A DNA stretch of 64,000 nucleotides from Sphingomonas sp. YR710 (GCF_900101455.1 NZ_FMZJ01000006.1:186001-250000), one strand, 5' to 3'; shown: positions 1 to 10,635, numbered from the stretch's first letter. Translations and numbers: made by a program. The notes: generated by a model from the sequence alone, not told the origin.

Positions 1-1004
1 TGCTCGTTCGCGCGCTTGTCGATCCGTCGTCCGTCCGCAACCTGACCGGCGAGGCGTGGACCAGCCTGCTGTCGCTCGCGCATGGCGAACGGCTGATCGG
101 CACGCTGGCCGATCGCCTCTCCGGTCTGCCAGTGCCGACGTCCGTCGCCGACGCGCTGTATCAGGCCAGCGTCCAGGCGCAGTTCAGCCGCATGCAGGCG
201 CTGTGGGAAGTTGAAATGGCCCGCCGCGCGCTCGCCCCCGACGGTATCAAACTGATCCTGCTCAAGGGCAGCGCCTTTGCCTATAGCGACCTTCCCGCGG
301 CGGCGGGCCGCTTCGTCGGCGATCTCGACATCATCGTTCCGCAGGCCGATCTTGCCCGCGCGGAAGCCGCCTTGCTGGCAGCGGGCTGGGACTGGCTCAA
401 GCCCGATGCCTATACCGACCTCTATTATCGGCGCTGGATGCACGAACTCCCGCCGCTCGTGCATCGCGACCGTGGCAGCATGATCGATGTCCACCACACG
501 ATCCTGCCGCGCACCGCCCGCCGCACGCCCGATGCCGCCGCCCTGATCGCCCACAGTATCGAGGTCGCTCCAGGCATCCACACCCTCTCCCCCGCCGATA
601 TCGTCGTTCACGCCGTCACCCATCTGATCGCCGATGGTGATCTCGCGGGCGGTCTGCGCAACTTGTGGGATATCGATCGCCTGCTCCGATCGTTCGGGGA
701 GCGGCCGGATTTCTGGGAAGCGTTGCGGGCACGGGCAAACTTGCATCAGATGGCCGAACCGGTCGCGCGGGCGCTGCGCCTCACGCACATGCTATATGAA
801 ACGCCGGTCGATCCGCGAATCGCCGGTGGGCCCCGCCCGGGTGACCGTCTTTTCGTGCGGCGCCTGCTCGCGCGCGATGGATGGGGCCGCGAGGTCAGGC
901 CAGTCACGCGCCTCGCTTTCTATATCCGCTCGCACTGGATGCGGATGCCGCCGCTGATGCTCGCCCGCCACCTCTGGATCAAGGCGACCGGTTCGCACGC
1001 TTGA
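1..1004 (+). CDS. Nucleotidyltransferase family protein (5' truncated by window edge)
   Basis: The frame is open from base 3 without a stop, so the gene starts upstream of the window; the GTG at 132 is probably internal. The protein contains the segment LLKGSAFAYSDLP followed by GDLDIIV, which matches the uncharacterised nucleotidyltransferase family (NTP_transf_5 type), where a D-x-D pair after a Gly-rich stretch would bind metal and nucleotide. The remainder is helical with no membrane segment. Members often sit in exopolysaccharide or peptide-modification loci, but the partner genes lie outside the window. Substrate unknown. Its stop codon overlaps the -35 box of the following arsR promoter. 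Confidence 0.7.
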   Translation, partial: LVRALVDPSSVRNLTGEAWTSLLSLAHGERLIGTLADRLSGLPVPTSVADALYQASVQAQFSRMQALWEVEMARRALAPDGIKLILLKGSAFAYSDLPAAAGRFVGDLDIIVPQADLARAEAALLAAGWDWLKPDAYTDLYYRRWMHELPPLVHRDRGSMIDVHHTILPRTARRTPDAAALIAHSIEVAPGIHTLSPADIVVHAVTHLIADGDLAGGLRNLWDIDRLLRSFGERPDFWEALRARANLHQMAEPVARALRLTHMLYETPVDPRIAGGPRPGDRLFVRRLLARDGWGREVRPVTRLAFYIRSHWMRMPPLMLARHLWIKATGSHA

Positions 1005-1030
1005 CATGCAACTATTTAGTTGCATATAAG
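1001..1030 (+). promoter_or_regulatory. arsR promoter with palindromic operator
   Basis: A consensus -35 box TTGACA (1001-1006) and a near-consensus -10 TATAAG (1025-1030) are separated by 18 bases. A palindrome, ATGCAACTATTTAGTTGCAT (1006-1025; 9-base arms around a TT centre), fills the space between them. That placement is typical of an ArsR-family autorepressor site. The inferred transcript start would fall at about 1036-1038, on top of the start codon. Confidence 0.75.
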
Positions 1031-1038
1031 GAGTCGTG

Positions 1039-1368
1039 TTGGACGAGGACCTGCTGTTCCGCGCGCTTGCGGATCCCAGCCGCCGGCTGCTGCTCGATCG
1101 GCTGTTTGCCCGGCCGGGCCAGACGCTGAACGAGCTGATCGACGAACTGCCGATGTCGCGGCAGGCGGCGTCCAAACATGTGATGATGCTGGAGGAGGCC
1201 AATCTCGTCGCGACCGTGCGGCGGGGCCGGGAAAAGCTGCATTATCTGAATGCCGTCCCGATCCAGGAAATCGCCGTGCGCTGGATCGGCAAATTCGAGG
1301 CCGGGCGGGTCGCGGCACTCGTAGCGCTCAAGCAACGGTTGGAGGATGACATTGGACAAGCCACCTGA
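1039..1368 (+). CDS. ArsR-family winged-helix transcriptional regulator
   Basis: A protein of about 109 residues with the ArsR/SmtB winged-helix pattern: LFRALADPSRRLLLDRL near the N terminus, the recognition helix region MSRQAASKHVMMLEEANLV, then a beta wing (TVRRGREKLHYLN). No Cys pair of the metal-binding ELCVCDL type is visible, so it belongs to the non-metal branch usually paired with SRPBCC/AHSA1 proteins. Start: TTG at 1039 has AAGGAG (1028-1033) five bases upstream; GTG at 1036 is the alternative. It overlaps the next gene by 23 bases, so the three genes form an operon probably controlled by this repressor through the upstream palindrome. Confidence 0.85.
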   Translation: MDEDLLFRALADPSRRLLLDRLFARPGQTLNELIDELPMSRQAASKHVMMLEEANLVATVRRGREKLHYLNAVPIQEIAVRWIGKFEAGRVAALVALKQRLEDDIGQAT

Positions 1369-1807
1369 TCACATCCTGTTGATCTACATCGCGGCCTCAC
1401 CGGAGAAGATCTGGGCCCTGCTTACCGATGTTCCCAACAGCCCGTCATGGTTTTTCGGGCAGCGGATGGAGGTCGGCAACACGATCGACGATCCGTTCGC
1501 CGTCGTTGCCCCCGACGGCATTCCGCAGGTGAAGGGCAAGATCCTCGCCATTGATCCGCCGCGCCGGCTGATGGTGAGCTGGGACGTCCTCGTCGAAGGC
1601 ATCGAACCGGTCGAGATCGAGTTTCTGATCGACGATGTCGGCAACAGCATATCGAAACTGACGGTGCATGAATATCACCATGCAACCGTCCCCGAAGCCT
1701 ATATCAAGGCCGGCCGCGAAGGCTGGTCGCTGATCCTCTCGGGCATCAAGACGATCCTCGAGACCGGCAAGCCCCTCCCCCCCGTCAAGATGGAGCGACC
1801 GCAATGA
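1346..1807 (+). CDS. SRPBCC (AHSA1-like) domain protein
   Basis: 153 residues with the SRPBCC/START-like fold signature of AHSA1-type proteins: IYIAASPEKIWALLTD at the N terminus, then W(F)FGQRMEVG, GKILAIDPPRRLMVSWDV, and a C-terminal helix EGWSLILSGIKTILETG. Such proteins form a hydrophobic cavity for small lipophilic ligands. It starts inside arsR (23-base overlap) and ends in a 4-base ATGA overlap with the next SRPBCC gene, so it is translationally coupled to both. Ligand unknown; possibly the ligand sensed or detoxified in this ArsR circuit. Confidence 0.8.
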   Translation: MTLDKPPDHILLIYIAASPEKIWALLTDVPNSPSWFFGQRMEVGNTIDDPFAVVAPDGIPQVKGKILAIDPPRRLMVSWDVLVEGIEPVEIEFLIDDVGNSISKLTVHEYHHATVPEAYIKAGREGWSLILSGIKTILETGKPLPPVKMERPQ

Positions 1808-2274
1808 GCGCCCCTGATTTCATCCATGTCGTCTATATCCGCAGCACGCCGCGGAAGATCTGGGACGCACTGACCGACGGCAGCAGCACCACCCATTTCT
1901 GGGCCGGCCGAACCAATGAATCGACATGGCAAACCGGCGCCCCTTTGGTCTTCCGCGCGCCGGATGGCAGCGTGGACTTCGAAGGGAAGGTGCTCGAAAG
2001 CGATCCGCCGAACCTGCTGCGCTTCACCTTTCACATCGGAGGCCCCGGCCCGATGCATGACGAGGGGCCGACCGAAGTCACCTACAGGATCGAGCCCTCG
2101 ATCGACGTCGTGCGGCTGACAATCATCCATTCGGGATTCATCAACGGCAGCATCATCCGCCCCGGCGTCGCCGGTGGCTGGCCGCGGATCGCGTCCGGTC
2201 TCAAGAGTTTGCTCGAGACCGGCGAGGGGTTTGCATCGTGGACCCCGGCGGACGAGGGCAGCCAGACGGCGTAA
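1804..2274 (+). CDS. SRPBCC (AHSA1-like) domain protein, second copy
   Basis: 156 residues, a paralogue of the preceding protein with the same architecture: VVYIRSTPRKIWDALTDG, then HFWAGRTNES, GKVLESDPPNLLRFTF, VTYRIEP, and a C-terminal helix GGWPRIASGLKSLLETGEG. It starts in a 4-base overlap (ATGA) with its neighbour and closes the arsR operon. The tandem duplication suggests two related ligands or a heterodimer. Enzymatic activity cannot be read from the sequence. Confidence 0.8.
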   Translation: MSAPDFIHVVYIRSTPRKIWDALTDGSSTTHFWAGRTNESTWQTGAPLVFRAPDGSVDFEGKVLESDPPNLLRFTFHIGGPGPMHDEGPTEVTYRIEPSIDVVRLTIIHSGFINGSIIRPGVAGGWPRIASGLKSLLETGEGFASWTPADEGSQTA

Positions 2275-2300
2275 GCGCGAAGTTACGGGCGGAACAAAAT

Positions 2301-2452
2301 CCTCCCCGAGCAAGCTCGGGGAGGGGGACCGCCGAAGGCGGTGGTGGGGTAATCCCGAACTCCCATCCTCTACGTTTTTGATTGTTTGGCCGGTGCGCTG
2401 CCCCCTCCACCACCCTGCGGGTGGTCCCCCTCCCCGAGCAAGCTCGGGGAGG
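2301..2452. repeat. Intergenic inverted-repeat element
   Basis: Two palindromic units, each of the form CCTCCCCGAG-caag-CTCGGGGAGG, lie at 2301-2324 and 2429-2452 in opposite orientation. The flanking CCGCCGAAGGCGGTGG and CCACCCTGCGGGTGG blocks are also partly inverted. It fills the gap between the arsR operon and the convergent gph and could act as a bidirectional terminator. Several elements of the same style occur elsewhere in the window. Confidence 0.75.
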
Positions 2453-2470
2453 AACCAAGAAGAGACCAGC

Positions 2471-3145
2471 CTACCCGCGCCCCAATCGCTCCAAGGTCGG
2501 GATCAATTCATCGAAATGATCGATCAGCGCGCTCGCGCCGAGTTGATCGTGCGGACGATCGGAAAAGCCGAACGTCACCGCTACGGTCGGGATGCCGGCA
2601 TTGCGCCCGGTATCGGTGTCGGTGATCGAATCGCCGACATAGGCGCCCCGCCCGCCCCCGGCGCGCGCGATCGCCTCGAACAATGGCGCCGGATCGGGCT
2701 TGCGCACCGGTAGCGTGTCGCCGCCGATCAGCGCGTGGAAACGATCGGCCCAGCCCAAAGCGTCGATCAGTTCGCGCGCCAGCCCCTCGGCCTTGTTGGT
2801 GCACACCGCGAGCCGCACGCCCCGCGCCGCCAGCGCATCGAGCGACGCGTTCAGGCCAGGGAAGATCGTCGTGCCATCGGCGATATGCGCCAGATAATGG
2901 TCGATGAAGATCGGAAAGCCCTGCTCGACCAGCGCCTCGGTCATCTCGCCGGTTGCCGCCAGCCCCTTCTGCAGCAGCGCGCGCGCACCATGGCCGACCA
3001 TGTGGCGCACATCTTCGGCGGGCACCGGCCGCCGCCCAAGAACGCCGAGCGCGTGGTTGAGCGCGCCGGTGAGATCGGGCGCGGTATCGGCCAGGGTGCC
3101 GTCAAGATCGAAGGCGACGACGTCGAAGGGAAAATCGGCTTTCAT
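2471..3145 (-). CDS. gph: Phosphoglycolate phosphatase, HAD family
   Basis: 224 residues from the ATG at 3145. HAD motif I is FDLDGTLADT near the N terminus (nucleophile and acid/base Asp), motif II is VCTNK, motif III is the KPDPAPLFEAI lysine, and motif IV is GDSITDTDTGRNAG. The helical cap follows motif I, as in HAD subfamily IA. The family hydrolyses 2-phosphoglycolate to glycolate. An upstream in-frame extension to 3457 runs into the divergent glmU gene and is rejected. A less specific HAD phosphatase cannot be excluded. Confidence 0.85.
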   Translation of the reverse strand: MKADFPFDVVAFDLDGTLADTAPDLTGALNHALGVLGRRPVPAEDVRHMVGHGARALLQKGLAATGEMTEALVEQGFPIFIDHYLAHIADGTTIFPGLNASLDALAARGVRLAVCTNKAEGLARELIDALGWADRFHALIGGDTLPVRKPDPAPLFEAIARAGGGRGAYVGDSITDTDTGRNAGIPTVAVTFGFSDRPHDQLGASALIDHFDELIPTLERLGRG

Positions 3146-3205
3146 GGGCACCCCATGACGCGGACGATATGGCATTGGCAAGCGCTTCGTGGCAGATGAT
3201 CGGCC

Positions 3206-4564
3206 ATGACGACACGCCCCTTCGCCGCCCTGATCCTTGCCGCCGGCAAGGGCACCCGCATGAAATCGGATCTGCACAAGGTGCTGCACCCGATCGCCGG
3301 CCGGCCGATGCTCGGCCATCTGCTCGCCGCGGTCGATCAGCTCGGCGCCGCCAAAAGCGTCGTAGTGACCGGCGCCGCCCGGGAACAGGTCGAGGCGTTC
3401 GTTGCCCCGCTCGGCGTCGATGTCGTCACGCAGGAGCCGCAGCTTGGCACGGCGCATGCCGTCCAGCAGGGTGAGCAGGCGCTCGCCGGCTTCGATGGCG
3501 ATGTGCTAATCCTCTATGGCGACGTGCCGCTCGTGCGTCCCGAAACGCTGGCCCGCATGCTCGATCGCCTCAACGCCGGTGACGCGCCGGCGGCCGTTGT
3601 CCTGGGCTTCCGCCCCGCCGACCCGCTGGCTTATGGCCGGATCATCGCCACCGACGGCACGATCGAGCGCATGGTGGAATATAAGGATGCGAGAGCCGCC
3701 GAACGCGCCGTCACCCTGTGCAATTCGGGCCTGATGGCGGTGCGCGCCGCCGATCTTTGGCCCTTGCTCGCCCGCGTCGGCAACGACAATGCCGCACAGG
3801 AATATTATCTGCCGGATATCGTGATGATCGCCGCCGCAGACGGCCGTCGTTCGGCGGTGATCGAAGCCGATGCGTGGGAAGTCGCCGGCGTCAACAGCCG
3901 CGCCGAACTGGCAGCGGTCGAAGGCGAATGGCAGGCGCGCCGCCGCCTCGCCGCCATGGCCGACGGCGCCACGCTGATCGCACCCGATACCGTCTGGTTC
4001 GCGTACGATACCCAGGTCGGCCGCGACGTCGTGATCGAACCCAATGTCTTCTTCGGCCCGAAGGCGGTGATCGAGGACAAGGTCATAATCCACGGCTTCA
4101 GCCATATCGAAGGCGCCATCGTCCGTTCGGGCGCCGAAGTCGGGCCTTATGCGCGGCTGCGGCCCGGTGCCGATATCGGCAACGATGCCAAGATCGGCAA
4201 TTTCGTCGAGGTCAAGAATGGCCGCTTCGGCAAGGGCGCCAAGGCCAACCATCTGAGCTATATCGGCGATGCCGATGTCGGCGCGAATGCCAATATCGGC
4301 GCGGGCACGATCACCTGCAATTATGACGGCTTCCTCAAATATCGCACGGTAATCGGCGCGGGCGCGTTCATCGGATCGAACAGCGCGCTGGTAGCACCCG
4401 TCACCATCGGCGATGGCGCGATCGTCGCCGCGGGATCGGTGATGACCCGCGACGTGGCGCCCGACGCGCTGGCCCTCGCGCGCGGCCGGCAGGAAGCGCG
4501 CGAAGGTTGGGCGGCAACCTTCCGCGAGACGATGAAGGCCAGGAAAGCAAAAGCGGGAAAATAG
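3206..4564 (+). CDS. glmU: Bifunctional GlmU: GlcN-1-P acetyltransferase / GlcNAc-1-P uridyltransferase
   Basis: 452 residues, the usual length. The N-terminal uridyltransferase domain shows LAAGKGTRMKS (about residues 11-21), the nucleotide-binding loop, and QLGTAHAV. From about residue 250 the sequence becomes hexapeptide repeats of a left-handed beta helix (for example IGNDAKIGNFVE, ANIGAGTI), with the acetyl-CoA site region NHLSYIGDADVG and ITCNYDG. The enzyme makes UDP-N-acetylglucosamine for peptidoglycan and lipid A. It is followed by glmS, which supplies the precursor GlcN-6-P. Divergent from gph with a 60-base gap. Confidence 0.97.
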   Translation: MTTRPFAALILAAGKGTRMKSDLHKVLHPIAGRPMLGHLLAAVDQLGAAKSVVVTGAAREQVEAFVAPLGVDVVTQEPQLGTAHAVQQGEQALAGFDGDVLILYGDVPLVRPETLARMLDRLNAGDAPAAVVLGFRPADPLAYGRIIATDGTIERMVEYKDARAAERAVTLCNSGLMAVRAADLWPLLARVGNDNAAQEYYLPDIVMIAAADGRRSAVIEADAWEVAGVNSRAELAAVEGEWQARRRLAAMADGATLIAPDTVWFAYDTQVGRDVVIEPNVFFGPKAVIEDKVIIHGFSHIEGAIVRSGAEVGPYARLRPGADIGNDAKIGNFVEVKNGRFGKGAKANHLSYIGDADVGANANIGAGTITCNYDGFLKYRTVIGAGAFIGSNSALVAPVTIGDGAIVAAGSVMTRDVAPDALALARGRQEAREGWAATFRETMKARKAKAGK

Positions 4565-4661
4565 CATATTACCGCGCTGCCGCGTATTTCTGATCTTATT
4601 TCGGTTACCGTAGGTTAACCGGGAGCGGCCTAGTCTTCCCTTCTGGCGGGGGAAGATATCC

Positions 4662-5096
4662 ATGGAAAATTTTCAGACACTGATCGCCGAGCATGATCTG
4701 CTCGACCGGCTTTCTGTAGAGTTGGCAGGCATCGCCGAAGATCCCGTATCGGATGTTGTCGGCGCCCTGTTCGCGCGCGCCAATCTTTCGATCGCCCTCG
4801 ACGATCATCTCAGCCGCGAAGATGCCTTTCTCTACGAGAAACTGATCGGCACCCAGCCGGATCGATTCCCGGGCGCCGTTTCGAAATTCCATGCCGATTT
4901 CGCGGAACTTGCTTCGGCGTGGCAGGACTATCTCAAGCTGTGGGATCCCAGTGCAATTGCCTCCGACTGGACGGAGTTTTGCAGGGAAACGACGATCATG
5001 ATGGGCTGGCTACGCCAGCGCATCGCGGATGAAAACGCCCTGCTCTATCCGCTTGCACTGCAGACCGGACGGATCCGGCTACGCCAGGCCGCGTGA
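4662..5096 (+). CDS. Hemerythrin-like (HHE) helical-bundle protein
   Basis: 144 residues, all alpha. Landmarks are an early AEHDLLDRL, then DDHLSREDAFLYEKL (an H-x3-E), a middle KFHADFAEL and a C-terminal DENALLYPLAL that aligns with the classical H-I-x-x-E-E-x-x-L-F-P end of HHE domains. Some expected His ligands are replaced, so metal binding may be altered. Cytoplasmic; no signal peptide. Sits between glmU and glmS. Upstream, CGGTTA (4602-4607) and TAACCG (4616-4621) form a small inverted repeat that could be an operator. Role unknown. Confidence 0.6.
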   Translation: MENFQTLIAEHDLLDRLSVELAGIAEDPVSDVVGALFARANLSIALDDHLSREDAFLYEKLIGTQPDRFPGAVSKFHADFAELASAWQDYLKLWDPSAIASDWTEFCRETTIMMGWLRQRIADENALLYPLALQTGRIRLRQAA

Positions 5097-5190
5097 ACGT
5101 CGCGCGGCCACAACGGCGGATTGTCAGCTTCGATTAATCGTGCTTTGCCATAACCCGCGCGCGCAAATCGGCGCAGTGGGGAAACTATCG

Positions 5191-7014
5191 ATGTGTGGCA
5201 TTATCGGAATCCTCGGGCAGGCCAATGTTTCGGACCGGTTGGTCGAAGGGCTGCGCCGCCTGGAATATCGCGGTTATGATTCAGCGGGGGTCTGCACGAT
5301 CCACGATGGCATCCTCGATCGCCGCCGCGCCGAGGGCAAACTCGACAATCTTGCGAAAATACTGGCCGCCGATCCGCTGCCGGGCGTCATCGGCATCGCC
5401 CACACACGCTGGGCGACACATGGTGCACCGACCACCGACAATGCTCATCCACACGCCACCGGTGAAGTCGCACTGGTTCACAACGGCATCATCGAGAATT
5501 TCAAGCCGCTCCGCGACGAGCTGATCGCGCAGGGGCGAAAGTTCGAGAGCCAGACCGACACCGAAGTCGTCGCCCATCTGGTCTCGTCTTATGTCGAGGG
5601 CGGCATGGCCCCGGCCGATGCCGTATCGAAAGCTCTCAAGCGCCTGCATGGCGCCTTCGCGCTGGCCATATTGTTCCGCCAGCATCCCGATCTGCTGATC
5701 GGTGCGCGGCTCGGATCGCCGCTGGTGGTCGGCTATGGCGATGGCGAGACCTATCTCGGATCGGATGCATTGGCGCTGGCGCCACTTACCCAGCGCATCT
5801 CCTATCTCGACGAAGGCGATTGGGTCGTCATCACTCGCGATGGCACGCAGATCTACGACAAGAATGATCAGCCGGTCGAACGCGCGATCGTCCTGTCGGG
5901 CGCATCGGGCGCGACGATCGATAAGGGCAATCACCGCCACTTCATGCTCAAGGAGATTTACGAGCAGCCGGTGGTCGTCGCCCAGACGCTCAAATCCTAT
6001 CTGCGCCGGTTGGACGATCAGGTCTCCCTGCCGATTCCCGACTTCGATCTGGCAGCGATCCGCCGCGTGACGATCGTCGCCTGCGGCACCAGTTACTATG
6101 CCGGAATGGTCGCCAAATATTGGTTCGAGCAATTCGCGCGCGTGCCCGTCGACATCGATGTCGCCTCCGAGTTCCGCTATCGCAACCCGGTGATGGAGGA
6201 TGGCGGGCTGGCCCTGTTCATCAGCCAGTCGGGCGAGACCGCCGATACGCTGGCGGCACTCCGCCATGCCCGCGCCGCCGGGCAGAAGATCGCCGTCGTC
6301 GTCAATGTCCCCACCAGCACGATGGCGCGCGAGGCCGATCTGCTGCTGCCCACCCATGCCGGCCCCGAGATCGGCGTCGCCTCCACCAAGGCATTCACCT
6401 GCCAGCTTGCGGTGCTCGCGGCACTTGCTGCCAATCTGGCCCGTGCCAAAGGCCGTTTGAGCCCGGCTGAAGAAAAGCAAATCGTCCGCCATCTCGCCGA
6501 GGCGCCCGCGCAGATCAATGCGGCGCTGGCCTATGACGAGGCGATCCAGGGGATGGCCGGCATCATCGCGAACGCGCGTGACGTGCTCTATCTGGGCCGT
6601 GGCCCGGATTATCCGCTCGCGCTCGAAGGCGCGCTGAAGCTCAAGGAAATCAGCTATATCCACGCCGAAGGCTACGCCGCTGGCGAGATGAAGCACGGCC
6701 CGATTGCCCTGATCGACGATAAGGTACCCGTGATCGTGCTCGCGCCCTCAGGGCCTTTGTTCGAAAAGACGGTGTCGAACATGCAGGAGGTGCAGGCGCG
6801 CGGCGGCAAGGTGGTGCTGATTTCCGATTATGACGGCATCCAGCAGGCCGGTGAGGATTGCATCGCGACGATCACCATGCCCAAAGTCCACCCGCTGATC
6901 GCGCCGCTCGTTTATGCGGTGCCGGTGCAATTACTGGCCTATCATGTCGCCGTCGCCAAGGGCACCGACGTCGACCAACCCCGCAACCTCGCAAAATCGG
7001 TGACTGTAGAATGA
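5191..7014 (+). CDS. glmS: Glutamine-fructose-6-phosphate aminotransferase (isomerizing)
   Basis: 607 residues from ATG 5191. The start is fixed by the catalytic Cys2 in MCGIIGILG, which must become N-terminal after Met removal; the open frame upstream is not used. The glutaminase domain shows RRLEYRGYDSAG, HTRWATHG and HNGIIEN. Two SIS domains follow, with the CGTSYYAGMVAKYW and SQSGETADT sugar-phosphate motifs, and the C-terminal DQPRNLAKSVTVE is characteristic. It makes GlcN-6-P from fructose-6-P and glutamine, feeding glmU. No glmS-type ribozyme was recognised upstream. Its stop overlaps the next start (ATGA). Confidence 0.97.
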   Translation: MCGIIGILGQANVSDRLVEGLRRLEYRGYDSAGVCTIHDGILDRRRAEGKLDNLAKILAADPLPGVIGIAHTRWATHGAPTTDNAHPHATGEVALVHNGIIENFKPLRDELIAQGRKFESQTDTEVVAHLVSSYVEGGMAPADAVSKALKRLHGAFALAILFRQHPDLLIGARLGSPLVVGYGDGETYLGSDALALAPLTQRISYLDEGDWVVITRDGTQIYDKNDQPVERAIVLSGASGATIDKGNHRHFMLKEIYEQPVVVAQTLKSYLRRLDDQVSLPIPDFDLAAIRRVTIVACGTSYYAGMVAKYWFEQFARVPVDIDVASEFRYRNPVMEDGGLALFISQSGETADTLAALRHARAAGQKIAVVVNVPTSTMAREADLLLPTHAGPEIGVASTKAFTCQLAVLAALAANLARAKGRLSPAEEKQIVRHLAEAPAQINAALAYDEAIQGMAGIIANARDVLYLGRGPDYPLALEGALKLKEISYIHAEGYAAGEMKHGPIALIDDKVPVIVLAPSGPLFEKTVSNMQEVQARGGKVVLISDYDGIQQAGEDCIATITMPKVHPLIAPLVYAVPVQLLAYHVAVAKGTDVDQPRNLAKSVTVE

Positions 7015-7388
7015 CCCCCGAAATCGACGACAAGACCGCCGCGGCCGCATTCCGGCGGCTGATCAAACATCTGCAGCATCGCACCGACGCGCAGAATGTC
7101 GACCTGATGGGACTGGCCGGCTTCTGCCGCAACTGTCTCGGCGACTGGGTGAGCGAGGCGTCGAGCGGCACACTCGATCGCGAAGCGGCGCGGCATGCCG
7201 TCTATGGCATGCCTTATGCGGAGTTTAAGGCGCGATACCAGCAGCCGGCGACCGCTGAGCAACTCGCCCGCATGGATGCCAGCGTGGCGAAGAACCGCCA
7301 CCGGGAAGAGCTTCTCGACGAAGCGCTCGATGAGAGCTTCCCGGCGAGCGATCCGCCGTCGATGACCGAGCCGGGTTCGAAGGACTGA
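7011..7388 (+). CDS. DUF1244 family protein
   Basis: 125 residues starting in a 4-base overlap with the glmS stop, so probably translationally coupled. The core (FRRLIKHLQHRTDAQNVDLM, then GFCRNCLGDWV and YGMPYAEFKARYQ) matches the alphaproteobacterial DUF1244 family, which has a conserved F-C-R-N-C-L segment. A C-terminal acidic tail contains DESFPASDPPS, a short motif seen at the ends of many alphaproteobacterial proteins. Function unknown; the Cys pair could bind metal. Confidence 0.8.
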   Translation: MTPEIDDKTAAAAFRRLIKHLQHRTDAQNVDLMGLAGFCRNCLGDWVSEASSGTLDREAARHAVYGMPYAEFKARYQQPATAEQLARMDASVAKNRHREELLDEALDESFPASDPPSMTEPGSKD

Positions 7389-7430
7389 TCTTCGCGACGG
7401 GGTGGAAATCCGCGACACTATAACACCCCC

Positions 7431-7518
7431 GTCATGCTGAACGTGTTTCAGCATCCACCGCGCCACAAGTAGAGCCCCTCTCGTTGTCAGGTGGATGCTG
7501 AAACAGGTTCAGCGTGAC
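7431..7518. repeat. Inverted repeat, GTCATGCTGAAC type
   Basis: Arms 7431-7458 and 7491-7518 are nearly perfect inverted copies (28 bases each; outer GTCATGCTGAAC, inner TTCAGCATCCAC). It lies between the convergent DUF1244 and ftsH genes. The same design as the GTCATCCC repeats elsewhere in the window; probably a dispersed intergenic element. Confidence 0.75.
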
Positions 7519-7573
7519 GATTGAGGAAGGCTCCTTCATAACCTCATAAATGTGCGAAAACCGCCTCTTCACG

Positions 7574-7605
7574 AAAAAACCGCGCCGATCACTCAGCGCG
7601 GTTTT
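7574..7605 (-). terminator. Rho-independent terminator of ftsH
   Basis: On the minus strand the stem AAAACCGCGC (7605-7596) pairs with GCGCGGTTTT (7585-7576) around a 10-base loop and runs into a T tract (7579-7574). It lies about 30 bases after the ftsH stop. Confidence 0.8.
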
Positions 7606-7633
7606 GTCATGAACCATTGTGTGGCGGAAAACG

Positions 7634-9577
<1,944 letters not shown>

Positions 9578-9656
9578 GCACGGGTCCGCCTTTCTGCGGC
9601 CAAAATAGGCATTCGGAGGTTAATAACAATGGACCAACGCTCAAGCCGTGCCTTTT

Positions 9657-10622
9657 TCAGCGACGATCCGGCGCTCGCGCGATGGTGATATATCGCCCGG
9701 GGGACAATTTGCGTCGGCCTATGCTGGCCGATCGCCCCGAATCGAGCAATGCCAACGCGCGTTCGATCGTCGGGCCATCCGCCGGCGACTCGGCTTCGGC
9801 TACAAGCAAAGCAATCATTCGCCGACGGATTTCATAGGGAAGCCCGGTCAGATCGACCCGGATCGATCCATCGGGACGATGATCGCAGCGCGAACGCATC
9901 GCCTCTCCCACCACCCATTCGATGGCCTCCTCCGCGTCGGCAAGATGGCTCGCCGAAGCAGCGAGCCGCAACGGATCGATCCAGGGCGCGTCGCGGATAA
10001 GGGCCCGCGCGTGGGTCCGGTCATAATGCGGATCGTCGTTGGATGGATCATCGGCGGTCGCGATCCCCGCGACGATGCCAGCCAGTTCCATTCTGCGCCA
10101 GCCGAGCAACGGGCGGACTACCATCACCCCGGCGATATCGCTGCGTCGACCGATCCCCCTGAGGCCCGAAAGCCCCGCACCGCGCGCCAACCGCATCATC
10201 AAGGTCTCGGCCTGATCGTCGGCATGGTGCGCGGTGAGCACGGCGGCCAGCCCTTGTTCCCGCGCCCACTGCGCAAGCGCCGCATAGCGCGCCGCCCGCG
10301 CCGCCGCCTGCACGCTGCCTTGCTTGGAAACCCTGACCTTTATAGTGGCGTGCGGCACGCCAATCTCACCGCACAGGCGGGCAACCGTGGCCGCCTCGTC
10401 GGCAGCTTCGGCGCGAAGTCCGTGATCGACCGTTGCCGCAACGACTCGTCCCGGCAACGCCGCGCTTGCCAGCAGCAGCATCGCCATGCTGTCGGGCCCG
10501 CCGGAAACCGCCAGCCCGAACCGTGTCTCACCATCGGCGCTGAGGATCCCGTCAAGATCGGCACGGAACCGCGCGATCAGCTTGGAGTCTGTATCAGGCA
10601 CGCCAAGATAAGAGGGCATCAT
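9657..10622 (-). CDS. tilS: tRNA(Ile)-lysidine synthase
   Basis: 321 residues from ATG 10622 (a second ATG follows at 10619). The PP-loop SGGPDSMAMLLL binds ATP; further landmarks are VDHGLRAEAADEA, the HHADDQAETLMMRLARG segment and GLSGLRGI. It converts the wobble C34 of tRNA-Ile(CAU) to lysidine so that AUA is read. The order cpoB-tilS-ftsH is conserved in sphingomonads. The C terminus carries a short domain (SIGRRKLSPGRYITIAR) rather than a long TilS-C domain. In-frame extension upstream passes through an intergenic repeat and is rejected. Confidence 0.92.
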   Translation of the reverse strand: MMPSYLGVPDTDSKLIARFRADLDGILSADGETRFGLAVSGGPDSMAMLLLASAALPGRVVAATVDHGLRAEAADEAATVARLCGEIGVPHATIKVRVSKQGSVQAAARAARYAALAQWAREQGLAAVLTAHHADDQAETLMMRLARGAGLSGLRGIGRRSDIAGVMVVRPLLGWRRMELAGIVAGIATADDPSNDDPHYDRTHARALIRDAPWIDPLRLAASASHLADAEEAIEWVVGEAMRSRCDHRPDGSIRVDLTGLPYEIRRRMIALLVAEAESPADGPTIERALALLDSGRSASIGRRKLSPGRYITIARAPDRR

Positions 10623-10635
10623 CCGTCCCCAGTCT

